Positions 53,223 to 60,377 of a DNA stretch of 64,000 nt are shown in pieces (positions within the stretch are counted from its first letter, which is position 1; every line of letters starts with the position of its first letter). The notes under the pieces were generated by a model. It had not been told where the DNA came from. It did no database searches and saw only the letters and a program-made list of their open reading frames with translations. Location: assembly GCF_003610235.1 (NCBI RefSeq), contig NZ_RAPR01000001.1, positions 3,906,001 to 3,970,000 of the forward strand, written 5' to 3'. This DNA is from Catellatospora citrea. GTDB taxonomy: Bacteria; Actinomycetota; Actinomycetes; Mycobacteriales; Micromonosporaceae. The position numbers and the translations under genes are program-made.

Positions 53223-56200
53223 TTACGGGGCGACTACCGGGATGCGGGTGCGCACGACGGTGGTGCCGGGGACCTCCGGGCTGGTCATGCTGGTGGTCAC
53301 CCGCGCGTCGGAGGGCATGACGCCGCGCAGCTTCACGGTGTACGACGCCACCCCGCCCGGGTGCCCGCCGGTGCTCTGCACCCGCAGGTCCGGGCCGGGC
53401 TGCTCGCTGCGCAGCATGCCCTTGCCGAGGGCGTTCTCCGCGCCGACCGCGAACACCTTCGTGCCGCCGGGCAGGTCCTTCGCGTCGTACGCGAACCGGA
53501 TGTCCTCGTCCTCGCCGATGGCCAGCCACACCTGGAAGCGCTGGGTGTCCTCGGTGGCGAAACGGTTCACCCGCCACTCGACGACGATCCACTCCACGCC
53601 GCCGCCCTCGACGGTGGCCACCCGCACCCCGTCGGCCGCCGAACCGTCGAGGTCCGTCCAGTACGGGGCCAGCACGTTGTTGGGCCGGGCCGGGTCGGGG
53701 GCCTGTTCGCCGTCGGTGCCGGGCGGTGCGATCCGCACGTCCTGGGCGGTGCCGCCGCCGACCACGAGGTAGCCGTTGGAGACGACGCCGATGCGCTGGT
53801 AGGTCTGGCCAGCGTAGCCGAACCCGGGCACGTCGTAATTGATCATCTCCTCGTCGCCGATCGCGTCGGGGGCGACGTCCAGCGGCTTCCACACCCGGTC
53901 GTCCAGCTCCGCGGCGTCCGGGGTGCCCGGCTCGATGCCGCGCAGCGTGGTGTCGTGGCTGACCTCGCGCGGGCCGTCGAGCGTGGCCCCGCCGTCGACC
54001 CCGGCGACGGCGAGCGCCGGGTCCAGCCGGGTGGTGAGGTCGACCGGCGCGTCGTCGTACCCGGTGTTGGCGGCCGTCACCGTGCACTGCGCGGTGCGGG
54101 CCAGCGTCACCTTCTTCGCGGTGCAGGTGCTGGCCAGCGTCACCTGGCCCTGGGACGGCCGGAAGGCGACCGGCAGGTGCAGCGCCGGGCTGCCGTCGGC
54201 CGCGGTCAGCCGGATCTCGCCGGACAGGTAACCCTCCACGACCGCGCGGGAGTAGATCGTCACGGGCAGCGGCGCGGTGCCCCGGGCCGGCACGGTGACC
54301 GTCGCCGGGACGCTGATCGAGCTGTCCTTCGGCGCGGTGCTCGCCACGGCGTACGTCATGGTCCGGTCGGTCATGTTGCGCAGCGTGCGGACCGTGGAGA
54401 GCCGGCCCGGCATGATCGGCGCGTTGATCGACGGCAGGTTGAGGTCGACGGCGCGCACCTCGTCGTCGGCCAGCGACATCATGCGCGAGGAGGAGTCCGA
54501 CACGGTCAGCGTGACCTGGTCGGCGCGGTCCACCGCGATCCGCCCGGCGCCCATCTCGTGCGGCCCGGCCGGAGTCTTGCCGTCCTCGGTGGTGACCTCG
54601 GTGACGGCGCTGGTCATCAGCGCCGACTTGAGCTCGCCCGGGGTCCAGTCCGGGTGCCGGGACGCCAGCAGCGCCGCCGCGCCGGCCACGTGCGGCGACG
54701 ACATGGAGGTGCCCGCGATGGCCTGGAACAGCTCGCCGGCCGGGCCGCCCGCGGTGGCGCCCGGGGTCGGCGTGTGTCCGGCCAGGATCTGCACGCCCGG
54801 CGCGGTCACGTCGGGCTTGAGCGCGAGGCCGCCCGGGCCGCGGGAGGAGAACGCGGCCATCACGTCGCCGGTGCCCGCGTTGGCCTGCCCGGCGGTGATC
54901 GTCGCGGTGATGCCGGTGTTCGCGTCGAGGAACTCCAGCACCGCCGGGTCGGCCAGGTGCACCGTGGGCAGCCAGTGGTTGTCGGTCTCCACGTCCTGCA
55001 GTTTCGGGTTGTAGAGGACCATGCCGATGGCGCCGCCCTCGCGTACGTTCCAGCCCTTCTCGACGCGGGGGTTGCCGCCGCGCTCGCAGACGACGATCTG
55101 CCCGGTGAACTGGCCCTTCTTCGCGGGCTTGGCGCAGGTCGCGCCGCCCTTGTAGGCGGGGACGTCGCCGGCCCGCACCAGCGGGGCCGGGCCGGCGCCC
55201 GCGGTCAGCGAGGCCCCGCTCAGCTGCGCGGTCGCGGTGGCGGACTGCAGGGTCAGGCCCGCGCTGAACTCGCGGCGCTGGGTGGAGGCGGCCACCGTGG
55301 TCACCCACGGGGAGAGGTGGTTGACCGTGCCTGCGTCCGGGCCCGAGTTGCCCGCCGAGGCGGCCACGAAGACCCCTGCCGCGTACGCGTCCAGGAAGGC
55401 CATCTCGACCGGGTCGCTGAACGGGTCGGTGCCGCCGGAGATGGAGAAGTTGACGACGTCGACGCCGTCGCGCACCGCCTGCGCCACCGCGGCCGCCGAG
55501 TCCGACGACATGCAGCCGTTGGCCCCGCACACCTTGTAGACGCTGAGCCAGGAGCCGGGCGCGACGCCGTGCACCGGCCCGCGCTCGACGCCGAAGACCT
55601 TCGCGGAGGACAGCACGTCACCCGCGGTCGTCGAGGCGGTGTGCGTGCCGTGCCCGTCGCTGTCGCGCGCCGACTTGTAGGTCTCGTCCGGGAACGCCTC
55701 CAGGTAGCCCTTCAGGAACGCGGCGCCCCCGATCAGCTTGTTGTTGCAGCGGAACACGTCCTTGGCGGGCGTCAGCGGGTTGTCGCCGAAGTCGCAGCGG
55801 CGCGCCGTGCCGTCCGCCTTGGCCGGGGGCGCGGCCAGCACGCCCTGGTCGGCGAAGGACGGGTGCTCCGGCCACGCGCCGGTGTCCAGCACGCCGACCA
55901 CGACCCCCTTGCCCGCCTGGCTGGTCGGGGCGCCGTTCGCGCCGGCACCGCTCTGCAGCACGTCCGCGCCGATGAAGGAGCTGGACGAGTCGGTCAGCGG
56001 CTCGCGCAGCTCGTCGCGCTGCACCGCCACCACACCCTCGACGGCGAGCAGCTTCTTGACCTCGTTGGCGGGCAGCGTCAGCGCCACCCCGCCGTACACG
56101 GTGCGCAGCCGCTGCCCGACGGTCGCCGACGGCAGCTTCGCCGCGAGCGCGGAGGTGAACTGCTGCTCGCGCTGTGCCAGGTACTGCTCGTACGCCTGTT

Positions 56201-56522
56201 CCGCGTCGCCGCCGCGCAGCCGGGTGCCGGTGGCCGCCGGGCTCGTCGCGGCCAGGCCGGGCACCCCGCCGGCGTAGCTGGCGACCGCGTCGTGGTCGAG
56301 CTTGACCAGCACCGGGATGCGCTCGCCGTCGGTGCGGTCGAGCAGGCTGCGGTCGGTTTTCGCGAGCCGGCTGGTGGGCGCGCGCCCGGCCGTGATCCGC
56401 GAGGCCGGTTGGAGTTTCTGCGGGCCGTCCGGCGCGGCCGCACCGCCGCCCGCCGGTATCACCGCCGCGCCCGCCACCAGGGCGAACCCGCAGCTAATCC
56501 GGACAAAAGTCGCCATCTTCAC
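53223..56522 (-). CDS. Large secreted subtilisin-family serine protease
   Basis: The 1099-aa protein has a signal peptide and an inhibitor-I9-like propeptide (to about 200). The S8 catalytic domain has the triad Asp213 (VGVLDTGAW), His290 (DGHGTHT) and Ser606 (GTSMSSPH). A PA-type insertion lies between His and Ser (ATCAKPAKKGQFTGQIVVC), and GNSGPDAG supplies the oxyanion Asn. The last 400 residues form beta-rich domains that may bind substrate or wall. The layout is that of cucumisin-like subtilases. The start is GTG 56522 or the ATG two codons later. Confidence 0.92.
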   Translation of the reverse strand: MKMATFVRISCGFALVAGAAVIPAGGGAAAPDGPQKLQPASRITAGRAPTSRLAKTDRSLLDRTDGERIPVLVKLDHDAVASYAGGVPGLAATSPAATGTRLRGGDAEQAYEQYLAQREQQFTSALAAKLPSATVGQRLRTVYGGVALTLPANEVKKLLAVEGVVAVQRDELREPLTDSSSSFIGADVLQSGAGANGAPTSQAGKGVVVGVLDTGAWPEHPSFADQGVLAAPPAKADGTARRCDFGDNPLTPAKDVFRCNNKLIGGAAFLKGYLEAFPDETYKSARDSDGHGTHTASTTAGDVLSSAKVFGVERGPVHGVAPGSWLSVYKVCGANGCMSSDSAAAVAQAVRDGVDVVNFSISGGTDPFSDPVEMAFLDAYAAGVFVAASAGNSGPDAGTVNHLSPWVTTVAASTQRREFSAGLTLQSATATAQLSGASLTAGAGPAPLVRAGDVPAYKGGATCAKPAKKGQFTGQIVVCERGGNPRVEKGWNVREGGAIGMVLYNPKLQDVETDNHWLPTVHLADPAVLEFLDANTGITATITAGQANAGTGDVMAAFSSRGPGGLALKPDVTAPGVQILAGHTPTPGATAGGPAGELFQAIAGTSMSSPHVAGAAALLASRHPDWTPGELKSALMTSAVTEVTTEDGKTPAGPHEMGAGRIAVDRADQVTLTVSDSSSRMMSLADDEVRAVDLNLPSINAPIMPGRLSTVRTLRNMTDRTMTYAVASTAPKDSSISVPATVTVPARGTAPLPVTIYSRAVVEGYLSGEIRLTAADGSPALHLPVAFRPSQGQVTLASTCTAKKVTLARTAQCTVTAANTGYDDAPVDLTTRLDPALAVAGVDGGATLDGPREVSHDTTLRGIEPGTPDAAELDDRVWKPLDVAPDAIGDEEMINYDVPGFGYAGQTYQRIGVVSNGYLVVGGGTAQDVRIAPPGTDGEQAPDPARPNNVLAPYWTDLDGSAADGVRVATVEGGGVEWIVVEWRVNRFATEDTQRFQVWLAIGEDEDIRFAYDAKDLPGGTKVFAVGAENALGKGMLRSEQPGPDLRVQSTGGHPGGVASYTVKLRGVMPSDARVTTSMTSPEVPGTTVVRTRIPVVAP

Positions 56523-56581
56523 AGTGGCGTCAACGACTACGCGTAGGGCCTGGACTTGGCGCAGCCCCGCCGGACCTGCTC

Positions 56582-58165
56582 TCAGTAGGCGGCGGCCTGG
56601 CCGTCGGCGCGGGGTTCGGAGCCGGCGACGTAGCCGCCGGGGATGCGCCAGATCGCCTGGCCCATGCCGAAGGTGGACCGGTCGGTGGCGACGGTGACCT
56701 CGTGGCCCCGCGACCGCAGCTGCTCGACCAGCACCGGGTCGAACTCCGGCTCCACCTCGACCTGCCGCTCGGTGTGCCAGTACCAGCGCGGCCGGGTCAG
56801 CGCCTGCTGCGGATCCAGCCCGTCGTCCACGGTCGCCAGCACCAGCTGCAGGTGGCCCTGCGGCTGCATGTGCCCGCCCATCACGCCGAACGGCCCCAGC
56901 GGCGCGCCGTCGCGGAACAGGAACCCGGGGATGATCGTGTGGAACGGGCGCTTGCCGGGCGCGGCCACGTTCGGGTGCGTCGGGTCGAGGCTGAACCCGG
57001 CCCCGCGGTTCTGCAGCCCGAAGCCGAACTCCGGCAGCACCACGAACGAGCCGAAGCCCTGGTACGTCGACTGGATCAGGCTGACCATCATGCCGTCGGC
57101 GTCGGCCGCGGCCAGGTAGACGGTGCCGCCCTTCATCGGGTCCCCGGGCGGCGGGTCACCGGCGCGGTCCCCGATCAGCGCCCGCCGCGCCGCCAGGTAG
57201 GCGGGGTCGAGCAGGTCCGGCATCGGGTACGCGGCCGGGTCGGCGACGTACGCGTGCGCGTCGGCGAAGCCGAGCTTCATCGCCTCGATCTGCTCGTGCA
57301 GCCCGTGCCCCGGCAACCCGTCGAGCAGCGCGAGCGCCTGCAGCGCGGCCACCCCCTGCCCGTTGGGCGGGATCTCGTACACGGTGTGCCCGCGGTAGTC
57401 CGTGCGCACCGGCTCGACCCAGGTGCTGGTGTGCTCGGCGAGGTCGGCGGCGGTGAGCAGGCCGCCGGTGTCCGCCGCGTACGCGGCCAGCGCCTGCGCG
57501 ATCTCGCCGCGGTAGAAGGAGTCGGCGTGGCTGCCGCCGATCAGCCGCAGCGCCCGGCCCGCGCCCGGGTTGCGGAACAGCTCGCCGGCCCGCGGCGCGC
57601 GCCCGTCCGGGGCGTACACGTCGGCCCAGGCCCGGCACTCGGGGTGGTCCAGCGCGCGATGTGCCGCCACCGACTCGGCCCAGCGGCGGGCGACCGTCGG
57701 CGACACCGTCCAGCCCTGCTCGGCGTAGTGCACCGCGTCGGCGAACAGCCGCTCGAACGGCAGCCGCCCGAACCGCGCGTGCAGGTCCTGCCAGCCGGCC
57801 GGAGCGCCCGGCACGGTCACCGGCAGCCAGCCGCGGGCCGGCGGGGCGAGCGGGGCCCGCGCCTGCGCCCCGCCGAGGGCGCCGTTGGGCGGCTGCGCGG
57901 CCCCGGTCAGCGCGGCCAGGCTCAGCGCCGCCGGGGCGCGCCCGGAGGCGTTCAGCCCGTGCAGCTCCTTGCCGTCCCAGACCAGAGCGAACAGGTCGCC
58001 GCCGATGTCGTTGGAGCCGGGCTGCACCTGGGTCAGGGTCACCGCCGCGGCCACCGCGGCGTCGACCGCCGAACCGCCCTCGCGCAGCATGGCCAGCCCC
58101 GCCTGGGCGGCCAGCGGCTGGCTGGTGGCCACCACTCCCTGGGGCGCGTACACCGCTTGTCGCAT
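56582..58165 (-). CDS. Gamma-glutamyltransferase family protein
   Basis: Family members are Ntn-hydrolases that mature by self-cleavage before a Thr nucleophile and act on gamma-glutamyl compounds or acylated antibiotics. The 527-aa protein starts with GGSAVDAAVAAAVTLTQVQP, typical of the large subunit. The cleavage site is at MKGGTVYLAAADADGMMVSLIQ, given in part, and the second motif is GVMGGHMQPQGHLQ. No signal peptide is evident, so it may be cytoplasmic. The ATG at 58165 is preferred over an upstream TTG. Substrate unknown. Confidence 0.86.
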   Translation of the reverse strand: MRQAVYAPQGVVATSQPLAAQAGLAMLREGGSAVDAAVAAAVTLTQVQPGSNDIGGDLFALVWDGKELHGLNASGRAPAALSLAALTGAAQPPNGALGGAQARAPLAPPARGWLPVTVPGAPAGWQDLHARFGRLPFERLFADAVHYAEQGWTVSPTVARRWAESVAAHRALDHPECRAWADVYAPDGRAPRAGELFRNPGAGRALRLIGGSHADSFYRGEIAQALAAYAADTGGLLTAADLAEHTSTWVEPVRTDYRGHTVYEIPPNGQGVAALQALALLDGLPGHGLHEQIEAMKLGFADAHAYVADPAAYPMPDLLDPAYLAARRALIGDRAGDPPPGDPMKGGTVYLAAADADGMMVSLIQSTYQGFGSFVVLPEFGFGLQNRGAGFSLDPTHPNVAAPGKRPFHTIIPGFLFRDGAPLGPFGVMGGHMQPQGHLQLVLATVDDGLDPQQALTRPRWYWHTERQVEVEPEFDPVLVEQLRSRGHEVTVATDRSTFGMGQAIWRIPGGYVAGSEPRADGQAAAY

Positions 58166-58224
58166 CCCTAGATCCAAACACGTGGCGCGGGGCGATGCGG
58201 CTACGGGAGAGTAGGTTCTTACCT

Positions 58225-59307
58225 ATGGCTCTCGTGGACTGGGATCTCGCCTCGACCACCGCCGCGCGGTTCGGCCCGATCGGACCATCGGTGACCTTGG
58301 AAGAGGCCACCGCGGTCGTCGCCGACCTGCGCCGACTGGCCGACGAGGCCATCGGCCACGTCGCGGAGTACACGAAACTGACGCCGCAGGTGCCGGACGC
58401 GCCGGTGCGCGTGGTCGACCGGCGCACCTGGGCCGACGTCAACGTGCAGGGGCTCCGTACGGTGATCACGCCGCTGACCGACAAGCTGGAGGAGAAGGTC
58501 GGCTTCCTCGGCAACCTGGTCGGCGCGAAGGTGACCGGCGTGGAGGCCGGGGCGGTGCTCGGTTACCTGTCCGGCAAGGTCCTCGGCCAGTACGACATCT
58601 TCGCCGCGCCGCCCGCCGAGCCCGGCCGCCAGGTGGAGGCGGGGCAGCTGCTGCTGGTCGCGCCGAACATCGTCGCCATGGAGCGCCGGATCAAGGCCGA
58701 CCCCCGTGACTTCCGGCTCTGGGTGTGCCTGCACGAGGTCACCCACCGGACCCAGTTCACCGCCGTGCCGTGGCTGCGCGCGCACTTCCTCAGCGAGGTG
58801 CGGGCCTTCATCGAGGCCACCGAGCCGCCGACGGCGAACCTGCTCAGCCAGGCCTACCAGCAGTTCGGCGCGGCGATCAAGGCGGCCCGCGCGCCCGAGG
58901 GCACCCGCGGCGCGTCGCTGATCGAGGCGGTGCAGACACCCGAGCAGCGGGCCGTGCTCGACCGGCTCACCGCGGTGCTGACCCTGCTGGAGGGCCACGC
59001 CGAGGTGGTCATGGACGGCGTCGGGCCGCAGGTCATCCCGAGCGTCGCGACGATCCGCGCGGCGTTCGACCGCAAGCGCAACCCCGGCAACCCGGTCGAG
59101 CAGTACGTGCGCCGCCTGCTGGGCATCGACATCAAGATGCGGCAGTACGCCGAGGGCCGGGTCTTCGTGCAGTCGGTGCTGGACCGGGTCGGCATGGACG
59201 GCCTGAACCGCATCTGGGAGTCGAAGCAGACCCTGCCGACCCTCGACGAGATCGCCGACCCCGACGCGTGGGTGGCCCGCGTGGTCACCGCCGACACCCG
59301 GGGATGA
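58225..59307 (+). CDS. Zinc-dependent metalloprotease, DUF2342 (F420-biosynthesis-associated) family
   Basis: The 360-aa protein has the HExxH-like zinc motif LHEVTHRTQF near residue 173, preceded by PNIVAMERRI and followed by LEGHAEVVMDGVG, the usual third-ligand region. The family is found mainly in actinobacteria and has been described as associated with coenzyme F420 producers; its substrate is not established. The ATG lies 7 nt after TAGGTT (58212-58217). The stop overlaps the tilS start (ATGA), an arrangement common in actinobacteria. Confidence 0.88.
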   Translation: MALVDWDLASTTAARFGPIGPSVTLEEATAVVADLRRLADEAIGHVAEYTKLTPQVPDAPVRVVDRRTWADVNVQGLRTVITPLTDKLEEKVGFLGNLVGAKVTGVEAGAVLGYLSGKVLGQYDIFAAPPAEPGRQVEAGQLLLVAPNIVAMERRIKADPRDFRLWVCLHEVTHRTQFTAVPWLRAHFLSEVRAFIEATEPPTANLLSQAYQQFGAAIKAARAPEGTRGASLIEAVQTPEQRAVLDRLTAVLTLLEGHAEVVMDGVGPQVIPSVATIRAAFDRKRNPGNPVEQYVRRLLGIDIKMRQYAEGRVFVQSVLDRVGMDGLNRIWESKQTLPTLDEIADPDAWVARVVTADTRG

Positions 59308-60374
59308 GGCTCGACCCCTCGGTCGCCGCGATCCGCACCGCGATCCGCCACACCCTGACCACCCTCCCGACCCTCGCCACCCCTGCCGCAACTCTTAAAG
59401 AGTCGCGGCCTCAGGACGGGTCGGATGGCGCAAGACTTAAAGAGTTGCGCCAGGGGGACGGGGGTGGCGGGCCCTTGGTGTTGGTGGGGTGTTCGGGTGG
59501 GGCGGATTCGTTGGCGTTGGCGGCGGGGGCGGTGTTCGTCGCGCCGCGGGTGGGGTGGCGGGTGGGGTTGGTGACCGTCGATCACCAGTTGCAGGAGGGG
59601 TCGGCGGGGCGGGCCGAGCAGGTCGCACAGTGGGCTCGCGAGCAGGGGTTCGCGCCGGTGGAGGTCGCGACCGTCGATGTCGGCGCGGGCGGCGGGCCGG
59701 AGGCGGCGGCGCGCGAGGCGCGGTACGCGGCGCTGGCCGAGGCGGCCGGGCGGCGCGGCGCGGCGACGGTCCTGCTCGGACACACTCGCGACGACCAGGC
59801 CGAGACGGTGCTGCTCGCGCTGGCGCGCGGGGCCGGGCCGCGCGGCCTCGCGGGGATGCCCGCGCACCGCCTGCACGCGGGGGCCCGGTTCAGCCGGCCG
59901 CTGCTGGACGTGCCGCGGTCGGCCTGCCGGGCCGCGTGTGCGGCGCAGGACCTGGTGCCGTGGGAGGACCCGCACAACACCGATCCGTCGTACGCCCGGT
60001 CGCGGGTGCGGGCCGACGCGCTACCCGCGCTGGTCGCCGCGCTCGGCGAGGGCGTGGTGGCGAACCTGGCCCGGTCCGCGGCCCTGCTGGGCGCGGACGC
60101 CGACCTGCTCGACGAGCTGGCCGCGGACGCCCTGGAACGCTGCCGCACCCCCGCCGGGCTGTCCGCCGGCGCGCTGGGCGGGCTGTCTGCCGCGCTGCGT
60201 ACCCGCGTGCTGCACGCCTGGGCCGCGGAGCTGGGCGCGCCCCGCGCGGCGCTGACCCACCGGCATGTCGCGGCTCTGGACAAGCTGGTCATGGCCTGGC
60301 GCGGGCAGGGCGCGACGCTGCTGCCCGGCGGGATCGCGGTGAGCCGCCGGTCAGGTGAGCTGACCGGCGGCTGA
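59304..60374 (+). CDS. tilS: tRNA(Ile)-lysidine synthetase, with an in-frame palindrome insertion
   Basis: TilS modifies C34 of the CAU-anticodon tRNA-Ile to lysidine, so that it reads AUA. The 356-aa enzyme has the PP-loop LVGCSGGADSLALAA, VDHQLQEGSAGRAEQVA and LLGHTRDDQAETVLLALARG. SRVRADALPAL and a C-terminal helical region follow. Between the start and the PP-loop, two AT-rich palindromes are translated in frame and encode the related heptads TLKESRP and RLKELRQ. This makes the pre-loop segment longer than usual. The stop lies 3 bp from that of the convergent dacB. Confidence 0.94.
   Translation: MRLDPSVAAIRTAIRHTLTTLPTLATPAATLKESRPQDGSDGARLKELRQGDGGGGPLVLVGCSGGADSLALAAGAVFVAPRVGWRVGLVTVDHQLQEGSAGRAEQVAQWAREQGFAPVEVATVDVGAGGGPEAAAREARYAALAEAAGRRGAATVLLGHTRDDQAETVLLALARGAGPRGLAGMPAHRLHAGARFSRPLLDVPRSACRAACAAQDLVPWEDPHNTDPSYARSRVRADALPALVAALGEGVVANLARSAALLGADADLLDELAADALERCRTPAGLSAGALGGLSAALRTRVLHAWAAELGAPRAALTHRHVAALDKLVMAWRGQGATLLPGGIAVSRRSGELTGG
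59385..59409. repeat. AT-centred palindrome copy 1 inside tilS
   Basis: A 25-bp near-perfect palindrome whose centre is ACTCTTAAAGAGT, flanked by GCCGC and GCGGC. It stands out in the GC-rich coding sequence and is translated in frame. Confidence 0.8.
59427..59451. repeat. AT-centred palindrome copy 2 inside tilS
   Basis: A 25-bp near-perfect palindrome, GGCGCAA and TTGCGCC around GACTTAAAGAG, closely related to copy 1 and placed 17 bp after it. Also translated in frame. Confidence 0.8.
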
Positions 60375-60377
60375 GGC

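Noticed and set aside
52254..56546. 1430-codon open frame running through the GlxA regulator and opposite the subtilase
   Set aside because: Both underlying genes have complete catalytic or DNA-binding motifs in other frames; this frame is Gly/Arg-rich and motif-free.
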